Notes: a model not told the origin generated them from the sequence alone. A stretch of DNA of 64,000 bases from an uncultured Flavobacteriaceae bacterium (GCA_947494715.1 CANLWG010000002.1:1-64000); one strand, 5' to 3'; counted from the stretch's first letter, positions 26,070 to 35,874 are shown. Made by a program: numbers and translations.

Positions 26070-28217
26070 ATGAAGGCAATTTACTATTTCATCGTAACGT
26101 TTCTTCTCATTATTCTGAATGGCTGCGAAAAAACCCAACAAAGATTTTTTGACTACCCACCTATCGAAAACATTAAAAAGGTTGAAAAGCATTTCGATAT
26201 AGATTATGTCAATGAGTTTCACAACCTTGAAAACTTTAAGAAGGGTAAAATCAGAAAATGGTATCGACAGCAAGATTCAATAGCAGAAAACTATTTTTCC
26301 GGAGAGAAGGATTTTCAAAAACTTTATGCACATTACGAAGCTCTTGAGAACAGGGATGGGAACCCGGAAAGCGATATCAAGTACAACGAATCAGGGGATA
26401 TTTTTTATTTGTCATCCCGCGTTGATAACGATGGTAAGGTTCTTTATAAAAGAAAAACCTATAACTCACCTGCCGAGCAATTATTCAGTTCTAAAGAATA
26501 TAAGGACGGGAGTTATGAAATCGATTATTTTGAGCCATCATATAATGGGAAGTACGTTGCCATAGCCATGGGTAAAAATGCTTCTATGTTTAAGGAAATA
26601 ATTATTTTGAATATTATTACAAATAAAAAAGAGGGAAGTACTATTTCAAATTCTAAACCCAATAAGGCAGGAGGGATAATTTGGACACCCGATAGCTCCT
26701 CCATTCTTTATATTGCGTACCCCAATAATGTGGGCGAAGAAAATGACAGAAATAGCTACACGGCCCTTCATCAAGTTAATACCACTAATGGGGTGTCCAG
26801 GCCAATTTTTAAGGATGGTCTCTTTGGGATAACACTTAACAAAGAATATTACCCGGTTCCTAAGATTCGTTCAGAGAAGAGTAATTATGTATTTATTTAT
26901 GCGGCAAATGCCTCTGATTATTGGGATTGTTATTATCTCCCCATAGGCGATTTCAAGGCGGGCAATTACAAATGGAAATTATTATATTCCACAGAGGATA
27001 AAACCCTGCATGATTGGGGTACGGAAAGAAATCATATTTACTATTTCAAAAGAACGAATGGTGAAAACATTGAGTTGTGCTCCGTTGATTTAAGGCAGCC
27101 TAATTTTGAAAATCCTAATATTTTGATATCTGGTAATGGGGAATGTCAAATAGCAAGCTTCCAAGTTTTAAAGGATAAATTATACTACACTCTTACCACA
27201 AATGGGATATCGGAAAAGCTGTATGAGTATAAAACAAACGGAGAATCTGAAGAGATAGAAAGCCCCAAATTGGCAGGTGAAATATATCTTGATAGCCGAT
27301 CTCCATATAAAAATGACCTCTGGGTTACCTTGTTCGGTTGGACGATTAACTTTAGTGAATATAGTCTAAATTCAAAGAATAATTTTGATTTTATAGATTT
27401 GGGTGCCTATCCGACATATCCTGAATTTGATGGAATTGTGACAGAAGTCGTCGAAGTTATCTCACATGACGGAATTAAGGTTCCTCTTAGCATAATTAAA
27501 AAATCAGATCATTCAAATCCTGATCAAACAAAGGGAATAATAACAGCCTATGGCGCATACGGAATATCTGAAACTCCGTGGTTTCATTCATTAATTCTCG
27601 ATTTTGTGAACAAAGGAAATATTTACGCTAGCGCCCATGTCAGAGGAGGGGGTGAAAAAGGCCCAAAGTGGCATAAGTCCGGGATGAAATCAACAAAAGA
27701 AAATTCATGGAGGGATTTAATTGCTTGCAGTGAATATTTAATTGACAATGGATATGTAAATAAAAAAAAATTAGGTTTAAATGTTAATAGTGCTGGCGGA
27801 ATTACCGGGGCAATGGCAATAAATAAGAGGCCGGATTTGTATGGTGCTTTTACGGCGGTTGCTCCATTATTAAATCCTATTAGAACGGAATATTTGGACG
27901 ATTTTGATAATTCGGATATGGCCTTTGAGTTTGGCACCATAAAAGAACTACAAAGCTATAGAGATCTGCTTAAGATGGATCCGGTAGTAAACCTTTCCAA
28001 AGAGCTTAGCTATCCCAGTACGCTTTTAATAATCGGTTTCAAAGATTATTTGATTCCACCCTCTGCTTCTGGAAAGTATATTGCTCTCTTACAATCTTTT
28101 AACCCAACTAACGATAAACCTTACCTATTGGATATAGATTTTTCAAGAGAACATGAGACCAATTGGCTAGATGACTATGCCAAGATGCTTTTTTTTACGG
28201 AAAAAGAATTGGACTAA
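26070..28217 (+). CDS. Prolyl-oligopeptidase-like (S9A) lipoprotein
   Basis: 715 residues with a lipoprotein signal (LLIILNGC, Cys19). Residues about 70-420 form a beta-propeller-like region. The C-terminal alpha/beta hydrolase shows AYGAYGISETPWF, AHVRGGGEKGPKWH, the nucleophile region NVNSAGGI, IIGFKDYLIPP and a late His in SREHETNW. These match the S9A family (prolyl oligopeptidase/oligopeptidase B). The nucleophile motif is NSAGG rather than GGSxGG and the His motif is HET rather than HGG, so activity may be altered. Adjacent to a peptide cassette it may trim, cyclise or destroy the exported peptide, whose core has one proline (GPI). Confidence 0.85.
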   Translation: MKAIYYFIVTFLLIILNGCEKTQQRFFDYPPIENIKKVEKHFDIDYVNEFHNLENFKKGKIRKWYRQQDSIAENYFSGEKDFQKLYAHYEALENRDGNPESDIKYNESGDIFYLSSRVDNDGKVLYKRKTYNSPAEQLFSSKEYKDGSYEIDYFEPSYNGKYVAIAMGKNASMFKEIIILNIITNKKEGSTISNSKPNKAGGIIWTPDSSSILYIAYPNNVGEENDRNSYTALHQVNTTNGVSRPIFKDGLFGITLNKEYYPVPKIRSEKSNYVFIYAANASDYWDCYYLPIGDFKAGNYKWKLLYSTEDKTLHDWGTERNHIYYFKRTNGENIELCSVDLRQPNFENPNILISGNGECQIASFQVLKDKLYYTLTTNGISEKLYEYKTNGESEEIESPKLAGEIYLDSRSPYKNDLWVTLFGWTINFSEYSLNSKNNFDFIDLGAYPTYPEFDGIVTEVVEVISHDGIKVPLSIIKKSDHSNPDQTKGIITAYGAYGISETPWFHSLILDFVNKGNIYASAHVRGGGEKGPKWHKSGMKSTKENSWRDLIACSEYLIDNGYVNKKKLGLNVNSAGGITGAMAINKRPDLYGAFTAVAPLLNPIRTEYLDDFDNSDMAFEFGTIKELQSYRDLLKMDPVVNLSKELSYPSTLLIIGFKDYLIPPSASGKYIALLQSFNPTNDKPYLLDIDFSREHETNWLDDYAKMLFFTEKELD

Positions 28218-28279
28218 ATTCTTCTATTCATGTTTAAAATGCCATTTATTATCCCTTCTATTTCTAACACAGAAATATT

Positions 28280-29098
28280 TTAAACCCTTTCATTGTCCAT
28301 ACTTTGCAGCATACCAATTGTAAGCTCATCGAGAAATTTGACCCTGCTTTTTTGTCTACCACGAATTTCGGAATAGGTTCGATAATAATCTCCCAGCTCA
28401 AAATTAAAAACGTTTTGAAGTACATTGGCAATTTGTTTGATATCCGCTGTTCCATTATTTATTGCGTTGCTATGATAAAGCGCATATACCAACTCGGTCA
28501 AAGAGACTTTTGACGATGTCCATTTTAAATTACTATTGATTCTAGGCATGTCACTATCCAAGTCATTTAGCCGATCGCTCAAATAATCGTTCAACAATTG
28601 ATATGCTTTCAGTTGGCCCAAAAGCAAATCATGGGAAGTATTGAACGTAGAATCAAGGAAAGGGGATTTTGAACGGAGAGGGGATAAATTGTGTGTATAT
28701 TTTCGGGTAAAGAAATACTCGTCCAGATGATGCTTGCCTAGTTCAATATATTGAACAAAATCAATATGCTTCAAGAAAAATCTATTGAGTTTATTTATAC
28801 GTTTTTTCGCATATCGCTTTTGCCGCTCTATGTCCCCTTTTGGAAATTCAACTTCAAAAGAATATATTTCTGAATAATACAAAAGATTAACTAATGGTAG
28901 TTGTTTAACCACTTTGAAAAATTCAATCTCCTTTAATGGATTTGTAAAGCCCTTTGCCGTCACTTTTTTTCGCCACTCGGATAAAATATTTCTACATAAA
29001 TGAATAATCTCATCATAGGCTTTGAACTTATTGGAGTGGTTCAGTTCTATTTGTTCCATTCTATTTTCAAAGTCCTCTACACCAAGAAACCTTTTCAT
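28280..29098 (-). CDS. rteC: RteC-family protein
   Basis: 272 residues. The C-terminal third carries the RteC signature: KWTSSKVSLTELVYALYHS, INNGTADIKQIANVLQNVF, and LGDYYRTYSEIRGRQKSR. In CTnDOT, RteC activates the excision operon. The N-terminal part is helical and basic. It lies convergent with the S9A peptidase gene, about 490 bp from the tRNA-Asp gene, and is the last recognisable element gene. RteA/RteB are not in the window. Identification is confident; control of excision here is inferred. Confidence 0.88.
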   Translation of the reverse strand: MKRFLGVEDFENRMEQIELNHSNKFKAYDEIIHLCRNILSEWRKKVTAKGFTNPLKEIEFFKVVKQLPLVNLLYYSEIYSFEVEFPKGDIERQKRYAKKRINKLNRFFLKHIDFVQYIELGKHHLDEYFFTRKYTHNLSPLRSKSPFLDSTFNTSHDLLLGQLKAYQLLNDYLSDRLNDLDSDMPRINSNLKWTSSKVSLTELVYALYHSNAINNGTADIKQIANVLQNVFNFELGDYYRTYSEIRGRQKSRVKFLDELTIGMLQSMDNERV

Positions 29099-29540
29099 AT
29101 TTCAAGAATTTATGGCCTATAGTAGAAGTTCCGCTTTCTGACATTCTCTCTTTGAAATATAGGCCGTTTTAAATCAATAAGAAGTCACCTTTCAAATGGA
29201 AGGTCGTAAAAATGGTGGATCTATAAAAAAATCATCTGACTTCATTTATAAATTCATTGATACATTTATAAATTTGGCCAGATAATTACCGAAATTAAAG
29301 GGACAGTATAAAAATTAAAATCCATCTAACTTTTATATATCAAGGCTTTTAATACGTAAAGAGAGAGACTTTAGTAAATAAGGCATATTCTATAAAATGG
29401 AAAGAATCCTCGATTTCCGAAATACCAATAGAGCTTCTTCAAAAACATCTCGCTGAAACATAAATTTGGTTCCAATTATGTTAAAAAATGTTAAATAAAG
29501 CCATCAGCAAGAAAGTTTGCAAAAAGTCCGCAATTTTTAA
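29099..29540. other. AT-rich gene-free stretch between rteC and tRNA-Asp
   Basis: 442 bp with no supportable gene. It should contain the rteC promoter and probably the element-chromosome junction. The main visible structure is two copies of the palindrome ATTTATAAAT at 29,244-29,253 and 29,264-29,273, exactly 20 bp apart. No integrase, tRNA fragment or long direct repeat is seen. Confidence 0.5.
29244..29273. promoter_or_regulatory. Twin palindromic operator-like sites
   Basis: ATTTATAAAT occurs at 29,244-29,253 and 29,264-29,273. The 20-bp period equals two helical turns, so a dimeric protein could bind side by side. They lie about 150 bp upstream of rteC on its promoter side. Confidence 0.4.
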
Positions 29541-29570
29541 AAACAAAAAAGCCTCCGATTCCTCGGAGGC
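29541..29570 (-). terminator. Terminator of tRNA-Asp transcript
   Basis: GCCTCCGA (29,551-29,558) and TCGGAGGC (29,563-29,570) form a perfect 8-bp stem with a 4-nt loop. It is followed on the minus strand by a run of T (the A-run at 29,541-29,550). Confidence 0.85.
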
Positions 29571-29584
29571 CCTTGTTTATTAAG

Positions 29585-29658
29585 CGGTCTGGACGGGACT
29601 CGAACCCGCGACCCCCTGCGTGACAGGCAGGTATTCTAACCAACTGAACTACCAGACC
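29585..29658 (-). tRNA. tRNA-Asp (GTC)
   Basis: On the minus strand GGTCTGG pairs with CCAGACC as a 7-bp acceptor stem with discriminator G. The T arm is GCGGGTTCGAGTCCCGT and the anticodon loop CTGTCAC reads GTC. 74 nt; CCA is not encoded. It is followed by its own terminator. Confidence 0.95.
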
Positions 29659-29669
29659 AATGATTTTAT

Positions 29670-29756
29670 CCCGCTGAGGCGGGACTCCGGCAACAGCCAG
29701 ATCCAAATCTTGTTCAACGCTTTTGTAAAGCGTGCCCGCCTACCGGAAGGCAGGTG
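29670..29756. repeat. Three short hairpins between DUF58 gene and tRNA-Asp
   Basis: CCCGC-TGAG-GCGGG (29,670-29,683), ACGCTTT/AAAGCGT (29,717-29,733) and a CCGCCT...AGGCAGG pair (29,735-29,754). GC-rich palindromes of this kind are common between genes in Flavobacteriaceae. They lie downstream of the DUF58 gene and upstream of the tRNA and may end the former's transcript. Confidence 0.5.
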
Positions 29757-29815
29757 CAAATATACATTGCTTATTGTATTGCACAAACAAAATCCTTTAA
29801 AATGTGTCCTGAACG

Positions 29816-30745
29816 TCACAAGAATTTCTGGCGCTCTATCATAAAAGTATTGAAGATTTTTGAAAACTGTTGTTTAATGTCTACCTCTACATACTTTATC
29901 TTGTACTGGGCACATTTCAGTTTCAGTTCATCAAAATATTGAGCTACCTCCTTATGATAGGCCTCTTTAATAGTATCTGCATACAAATCTATATGCTCCC
30001 CGGTTTCTACATCCAGAAAGCGTTTAGGCCTGTTCTCAAAATTAAAATGTAATTCCGTATCCGTATCCAGCAGATGGAACAGCACTACCTCATGTTTGTT
30101 GTATTTTAGATGTCGTAGAGCATCGAACAATTTGTCATCATCCGTGGCCGTCTGAAACATATCCGTAAACAAAAAAATCAAACTCCTTCGCTTAATTTTT
30201 TCAGCTATCTGATGCAAATAGGTATAGGTTTCCGTTTGTTTGGCCGGTTTGGTTTCCAAACTGATCTCGCCCAACTTCGCCAATAACATCTGGTGATGCC
30301 GCTCGCTTCCTTTTTCAGGCGAATAATAATTATAGGTATCCGAATAAATACTCAGGCCCACGGCATCGCGTTGTCTTTTAAGAATGTTCATCAACGCGGC
30401 TATGGCCAATACCCCAAAACCGATTTTGTTCAAATTGGTACTAGTCAACTCTTGAACCTCAGGATAGTACATGGAAGCCGAATTATCCAAGATCATATGG
30501 CACCTGAGATTGGTTTCTTCCTCGTATCGTTTGGTATATAGCTTATCCGTTTTGGCAAATAGCTTCCAATCTATGTGTTTGGTACTCTCCCCGGTATTAT
30601 AGATCTTATGCTCGGCAAACTCCGCGGAAAACCCGTGAAAAGGACTTTTATGGATACCGCTAATAAACCCTTCCACTACTTGATTGGCAAGAAGTTCCAA
30701 ATTTTGGAAGAGCGCTATTTTATGTAACTCGTACTGGGGATCCAT
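29816..30745 (-). CDS. DUF58 domain protein with vWA-like fold
   Basis: 309 residues. The DUF58 signature GESTKHIDWKLFAKTDKLYTKRYEEE (about 52-77; quoted only in part as GESTKHIDWKLFA) is followed by a vWA-type metal site in ILDNSASM (about 84-91). Such proteins usually work with a MoxR AAA ATPase and BatA/BatB proteins in periplasmic or cell-envelope maturation. None of those partners is in the window. It is the gene after trxA, separated by a terminator. Confidence 0.88.
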   Translation of the reverse strand: MDPQYELHKIALFQNLELLANQVVEGFISGIHKSPFHGFSAEFAEHKIYNTGESTKHIDWKLFAKTDKLYTKRYEEETNLRCHMILDNSASMYYPEVQELTSTNLNKIGFGVLAIAALMNILKRQRDAVGLSIYSDTYNYYSPEKGSERHHQMLLAKLGEISLETKPAKQTETYTYLHQIAEKIKRRSLIFLFTDMFQTATDDDKLFDALRHLKYNKHEVVLFHLLDTDTELHFNFENRPKRFLDVETGEHIDLYADTIKEAYHKEVAQYFDELKLKCAQYKIKYVEVDIKQQFSKIFNTFMIERQKFL

Positions 30746-30761
30746 TCAACTAAGATAAAAT

Positions 30762-30790
30762 AAAAAAGGCTTGACGTTTGCCAAACCTTT
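30762..30790 (-). terminator. Terminator after trxA
   Basis: On the minus strand AAAGGTTTG pairs with CAAGCCTTT with one wobble pair, followed by TTTTTT (plus-strand A-run 30,762-30,767). It lies 25 bp beyond the trxA stop. Confidence 0.75.
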
Positions 30791-30814
30791 CTTACAACTT
30801 TTCAATTTTCCTTT

Positions 30815-31132
30815 TTATAGCACCGCGTCCAAGGCATCGGTATACACTTTTTTCGGGGAGACCCCAACTTGTCTATTGACAATTTCCCCGTCCTTGAATA
30901 CCAAAACGGTGGGAATGTTACGTACACCGTATTTAGCGGCAAATTCCTGATTGGCATCCACATCTACTTTCCCAACTACAGCCTTGCCCTCATATTCCGT
31001 ACTAACCTCATCAATAATGGGACCTACCATTCTACAGGGTCCGCACCAAGCCGCCCAAAAATCCACTACTACAGGTTTATTACTTTTTAAGACTACTTCG
31101 TCAAAAGTAGCATCTGTTATTTCTAATGCCAT
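30815..31132 (-). CDS. trxA: Thioredoxin
   Basis: 105 residues, standard length, with the redox motif WCGPC (Cys30, Cys33), the preceding VVDFWAAW strand and the cis-proline in VRNIPTVLVF. It is the cytosolic dithiol reductant for ribonucleotide reductase and general protein disulfides. It has its own promoter (-7 element at 31,154-31,161) and terminator. Confidence 0.97.
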   Translation of the reverse strand: MALEITDATFDEVVLKSNKPVVVDFWAAWCGPCRMVGPIIDEVSTEYEGKAVVGKVDVDANQEFAAKYGVRNIPTVLVFKDGEIVNRQVGVSPKKVYTDALDAVL

Positions 31133-31153
31133 TTTGTTTAGATTTTATATTCG

Positions 31154-31161
31154 CAAATTTA
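31154..31161 (-). promoter_or_regulatory. trxA promoter -7 element
   Basis: On the minus strand TAAATTTG matches the Bacteroidetes TAnnTTTG consensus. It gives a predicted leader of about 15 nt before the trxA ATG at 31,132. Confidence 0.55.
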
Positions 31162-31346
31162 GTCAATAATTCTTCGTCTTCCTTACCAACGTAACATTCA
31201 TTTTGGTTATTGTGGTATCAAGGTAATTTATGTGTGTTGGCCTTACTGTTAAGGAGTTAACAAAACTATCCCTTCATTAGTTTGAAACATCTTTTGCAAA
31301 AATCATCGTCTCCAATAGATAGCAGTCCCTCTCCCTGATGACACCC

Positions 31347-34300
31347 TCAATTCAATTTATAGTGTACTTCCTGTTCTTTCAAAACGGATAGTAATTCGCT
31401 CGTAATCTGTATCTTTTGTTTTCTGCTTGAGAAGTTTACCTTTATCTCGTCTTCCATTTCATAGATCGTAAAATGTAAGGGATGATTGCCTTTATACGAA
31501 ACCAGTGCACTCTTTAAATCCTTGATTCTTTTTTCCTGTAATTCCTCTATATTAAGTTTGATGGTCAATTTTTTGGCATAGTTCTCCATCACTTCCTGCA
31601 ACAACATAAAACTGTTGTACTGCAATCTTGGATCACCCTTTTTACCGGTCTCGCGATTGACCCAACCTTCGCGAACAAATACCTTGACATGAACAAAGGA
31701 ATTGATCATTAAAAAATGTCGAAACTTCAGGTACTCTTCCCCAAAAATTCGGAATTCGAAAGAATCCGTGTAATCTTCCATAGTAAACAATGCCCAACCC
31801 TTTCCATTCTTGGAAGTCCTGTGTTGTACATCGGTAATTACCCCCGCAAATGAAAGTTCCCGATTTACACAATCTTCCAAATTGTTGGCACTGGAAACGT
31901 TGGCATTACAAAAGGCACCTATCTCCGTCTTAAAATCGTCCAACGGATGACCGGAAATATAAATCCCGACCACTTCCTTTTCCCGCCGCAGTTTTTCCAT
32001 GGTACCCCATTCTTCACAAGGAGGCACTTCGGGTTCAGGAATCTGGGCTTCACTAATTCCGCCGAACATATCCATTTGACTGGAATTCTTGTTTTCTTGA
32101 TATTTGGCAGCAGACCTGATTACCTTTTCCAAGAAGGTGACACCATCACCTTCATCATGAAAATACTGTGCGCGGTGCGTAGTCCCAAAAGAATCAAAAC
32201 CTCCCGCCACCGCCAAATTTTCAAAAGCTTTTTTATTGGCTGAACGCAAATCGATACGTTTGGCCAAATCGAAGACCGATTTATAATTTCCATCCTTCTT
32301 CCGATGCTCCACAATTGTTTCGACGGCGGAACGCCCTACACCTTTAATGGCACCCATTCCAAATCGTACGGCACCATCCTTGTTTACGGCAAACTTATAG
32401 TACGATTCGTTGACATCCGGTCCTAAAACATCCAATCCCATTCGTTTACATTCTTCCATAAAGAAGGTGACCTGTTTTATGTCGTTCATGTTATTGCTCA
32501 ACACCGCCGCCATATATTCCGCGGGATAATGTGCCTTTAAATATGCTGTTTGGTAGGCGATGTAGGCATAACAGGTAGAGTGACTTTTATTGAAAGCATA
32601 AGATGCAAAGGCCTCCCAGTCCTTCCATATTTTTTCCAATGTTTCCCGTGGATGCCCATTCTTTTCACCCCCATCCAAGAATTGGGGTTTCAGTTTTTGC
32701 AGCAGGGAAAATATTTTTTTTCCCATTGCTTTTCGAAGTACATCGGCCTCACCTTTAGAAAAACCGGCCAGTTTTTGGGAAAGCAACATCACCTGTTCCT
32801 GATATACGGTAATACCATAGGTTTCCTTGAGGAACTCTTCCATATCGGGAAGGTCATAGGTAATTTCCGCCATTCCGTTCTTACGGGTTATAAAATCAGG
32901 AATGTATTCCATAGGACCCGGGCGGTATAATGCGTTCATGGCAATGAGATCATCGAAAACCGTTGGTTTTAAATCCTTCATATGCTTTTGCATACCGGGG
33001 GATTCATACTGGAATATCCCCACGGTATCCCCTTTTTGGAAAAGTTCATAGGTCTTTTCATCATCCAAGGGAAATTCATCGGGCTCCAGTTCTATTCCGT
33101 GTTTGGCCTTTACGATTTTCACGGTATCCTTAATCAGCGTTAAGGTTTTTAACCCCAGGAAATCCATCTTTAAAAGGCCGGCACTTTCTACGACCGAGTT
33201 ATCGAACTGGGTTACAAACAGGTCGGAATCCTTTGCTGTGGCTACAGGAACGAAATTGGTGATATCGTCCGGGGTGATGATTACCCCGCAGGCATGGATA
33301 CCGGTATTCCGAAGTGATCCTTCCAAAACCCTTGCCATATTTACAGTTTGTGCCTCCAGATCGTCTCCTTCGGAAATATTGAGCAAATGGTTTACCTTTT
33401 CCAAATCATCAGATCGGAATTTCTTTCGCAAATCCGCCTCCGGCACCCCGAATATTTTTCCCAATTTGGACATGGTAGGAATCAACTTGGCAATTCTGTC
33501 CGCATCGTTCAGAGGTAAATCCAGAACACGTGCCGTATCCCTAATGGAAGACTTGGCGGCCATAGTTCCATAGGTGATAATCTGCGCCACTTGGTTCGCC
33601 CCGTATTTATTGATGACATAGTCCATGACCCGGCCGCGGCCCTCATCATCAAAATCAATATCGATATCCGGCATGGATACCCGATCCGGGTTTAGGAATC
33701 GCTCAAAAAGCAAATCGTACTTAAGTGGATCAATGTTTGTAATCTTTAGGCAGTAGGCTACCACAGAACCGGCAGCCGAACCACGGCCTGGGCCTACGGA
33801 AACATCCATGTTCCTTGCTTCACGAATAAAATCCTCAACGATCAAAAAATAGCCTGGATAACCGGAATTTTCGATAGTCTTTAACTCAAAATGGATACGT
33901 TCCTCTATTTCCGGCGTAATATCTCCATAGCGTTTTTTTGCACCCTCGTACGTAATATGGCGCAGATAGGCATTCTCTCCCCGTTTACCACCATCCGTCG
34001 TATCCTCGGCCACTTTAAACTCATCCGGGATATCAAATTTGGGGAGCAGCACGTCTCGGGCCAAGTCAAAGGGTTCTATTTTGTCCACGATTTCCTGAAT
34101 GTTCAGAATCGCCCTTGGAACATCCTTGAACAATTCCTTCATCTCATCCTGAGACTTGAAATAATACTCTTGATTCGGAAGCCCGTACCGATAGCCGCGA
34201 CCTCGACCGATTGGCGTAGCCTGCTTTTCGCCATCCTTTACACATAGTAAAATATCATGCGCATCGGCATCTTTTTTGGAGCAGTAATACGTATTGTTGG

Positions 34301-35732
34301 TCGCCACCAGTTTTACTTTATGCTTTTTGGAGAATTCCAATAAAACTTGATTCACCCGATCCTCATCTTCCTGTCCGTGACGCATCATTTCGATGTAGAG
34401 ATCATCACCAAACTCTTGTTTCCACCACAACAAGGCTTCCTCGGCCTGATTTTCGCCAACGTTCAATACTTTTCCCGGGACCTCACCATATAAATTTCCG
34501 GTAAGTACAATAATATCCTCCTTGTATTGTTGGATAACCTTTTTATCGATTCGAGGGACATAATAAAATCCATCAGTATACGCAATGGAAGACATTTTGG
34601 CCAGATTGTGATAGCCATTTTTATTTTTGGCCAAGAGCACGATTTGATACCCGTAATCCTTTACACTTTTATTGGTATGGTCTTCACAGACAAAAAATTC
34701 ACAGCCAATAATCGGTTTAATTGTATTCGCCTGTGGTGATTCTCCCTTTTCAATGGCCTCTGCATTGCTTTGTTCCACACTGGCATTGTGCGCCTTCACT
34801 TCCTTTACGAAATGGAAGGCTCCCATCATATTGGCATGATCGGTAATGGCCACGGCGGGCATTTGGTTATCAGCAGCGGATTTCACCAAATCCTTAATAT
34901 TAATGGTGGATTGCAAGACCGAAAATTGGGAATGGTTATGTAGGTGCACAAATTCGGCATCCTCTAAAGTCTTTATGTTCGCCTTGATTTCCTCTTGAGA
35001 AACCCCACCGGTGTCCTTTTCCCAAAGCGCATCCGCAATTCTCTTGGAGGCCTTTTTAAGGTTGATGTGCTTTAACCCGATTAATTGAATCTCTTTTGGA
35101 TTGGCCTCTGAGAAATTTTCGAAGTAATCCGGCTGCACATCCAGCTGCTCTTGGGTATAGTGTTTTTTACGTAACAACTCCAAAAAACACCGGGTGGTAG
35201 CCTCTACATCGGCCGTAGCGTTGTGCGCTTCCGCAAAAGGCTCGTTGAAAAGATATTCATGCAATTCGGTAAGTGTGGGCAACTTAAATTTTCCGCCCCT
35301 TCCGCCGGGAATCTTGCATAGCTCTGCGGTATATTCAGTACATGTATCCAGAACAGGCAGTTCCCGTAACGTATTTTTAATCTGCAACCGATGAAATTCG
35401 GCCCCCATAATATTCACATCGAAGCCTACATTTTGGCCTACAACAAACTTGGCCTTGGCAAGGGCGGTATTGAACTTTTCAAGAACCTCGTTCAAATCGG
35501 CCCCGTCTTGCTTGGCCAATTCTGTAGAAATGCCATGTACCTGTTCCGCATCATAGGGAATATTAAAGCCATCCGGCCGGACCAAATAATCCTGATGGTC
35601 CACCAAGTTTCCCATAGCATCGTGCAATTGCCAAGCAATCTGAATACAACGTGGCCAATTGTCGGTGTCAGTAATTGGTGCATCCCAACGCTTGGGCAAT
35701 CCGGTAGTTTCGGTATCAAAAATCAGGTACAT
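31347..35732 (-). CDS. dnaE: Replicative DNA polymerase III alpha with N-terminal proofreading exonuclease
   Basis: 1,461 residues from the ATG at 35,732 (an in-frame TTG lies six codons earlier). An N-terminal DnaQ-like exonuclease (LIFDTETTGLP, residues 3-13) is followed by the PHP domain (FVHLHNHSQFSVL, about 265-277), the polymerase core with PDIDIDFDDEGR near 690, and a C-terminal OB/tau-binding region. This exonuclease-polymerase fusion is usual in Bacteroidetes, which thus carry proofreading in the same chain. It is complete. Monocistronic, followed by trxA. Confidence 0.95.
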   Translation of the reverse strand: MYLIFDTETTGLPKRWDAPITDTDNWPRCIQIAWQLHDAMGNLVDHQDYLVRPDGFNIPYDAEQVHGISTELAKQDGADLNEVLEKFNTALAKAKFVVGQNVGFDVNIMGAEFHRLQIKNTLRELPVLDTCTEYTAELCKIPGGRGGKFKLPTLTELHEYLFNEPFAEAHNATADVEATTRCFLELLRKKHYTQEQLDVQPDYFENFSEANPKEIQLIGLKHINLKKASKRIADALWEKDTGGVSQEEIKANIKTLEDAEFVHLHNHSQFSVLQSTINIKDLVKSAADNQMPAVAITDHANMMGAFHFVKEVKAHNASVEQSNAEAIEKGESPQANTIKPIIGCEFFVCEDHTNKSVKDYGYQIVLLAKNKNGYHNLAKMSSIAYTDGFYYVPRIDKKVIQQYKEDIIVLTGNLYGEVPGKVLNVGENQAEEALLWWKQEFGDDLYIEMMRHGQEDEDRVNQVLLEFSKKHKVKLVATNNTYYCSKKDADAHDILLCVKDGEKQATPIGRGRGYRYGLPNQEYYFKSQDEMKELFKDVPRAILNIQEIVDKIEPFDLARDVLLPKFDIPDEFKVAEDTTDGGKRGENAYLRHITYEGAKKRYGDITPEIEERIHFELKTIENSGYPGYFLIVEDFIREARNMDVSVGPGRGSAAGSVVAYCLKITNIDPLKYDLLFERFLNPDRVSMPDIDIDFDDEGRGRVMDYVINKYGANQVAQIITYGTMAAKSSIRDTARVLDLPLNDADRIAKLIPTMSKLGKIFGVPEADLRKKFRSDDLEKVNHLLNISEGDDLEAQTVNMARVLEGSLRNTGIHACGVIITPDDITNFVPVATAKDSDLFVTQFDNSVVESAGLLKMDFLGLKTLTLIKDTVKIVKAKHGIELEPDEFPLDDEKTYELFQKGDTVGIFQYESPGMQKHMKDLKPTVFDDLIAMNALYRPGPMEYIPDFITRKNGMAEITYDLPDMEEFLKETYGITVYQEQVMLLSQKLAGFSKGEADVLRKAMGKKIFSLLQKLKPQFLDGGEKNGHPRETLEKIWKDWEAFASYAFNKSHSTCYAYIAYQTAYLKAHYPAEYMAAVLSNNMNDIKQVTFFMEECKRMGLDVLGPDVNESYYKFAVNKDGAVRFGMGAIKGVGRSAVETIVEHRKKDGNYKSVFDLAKRIDLRSANKKAFENLAVAGGFDSFGTTHRAQYFHDEGDGVTFLEKVIRSAAKYQENKNSSQMDMFGGISEAQIPEPEVPPCEEWGTMEKLRREKEVVGIYISGHPLDDFKTEIGAFCNANVSSANNLEDCVNRELSFAGVITDVQHRTSKNGKGWALFTMEDYTDSFEFRIFGEEYLKFRHFLMINSFVHVKVFVREGWVNRETGKKGDPRLQYNSFMLLQEVMENYAKKLTIKLNIEELQEKRIKDLKSALVSYKGNHPLHFTIYEMEDEIKVNFSSRKQKIQITSELLSVLKEQEVHYKLN

Positions 35733-35874
35733 ATCGGGTATTTCTTTCAATAAAAAGTATCGTTAAAATTAGTGAAAACCACTTGTTTGGAAAAAGGTAG
35801 TTTTTAGGAGTTATCAACCTCTAAATATTTAGATGCTTTTTGTTGACGATTCATAGAAATATCCTATATTTGCA

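Noticed and set aside
29244-29273. ATTTATAAAT pair as an att core
   Set aside because: There is no second copy at the other end of the element in this window, so only an operator-like role is suggested.
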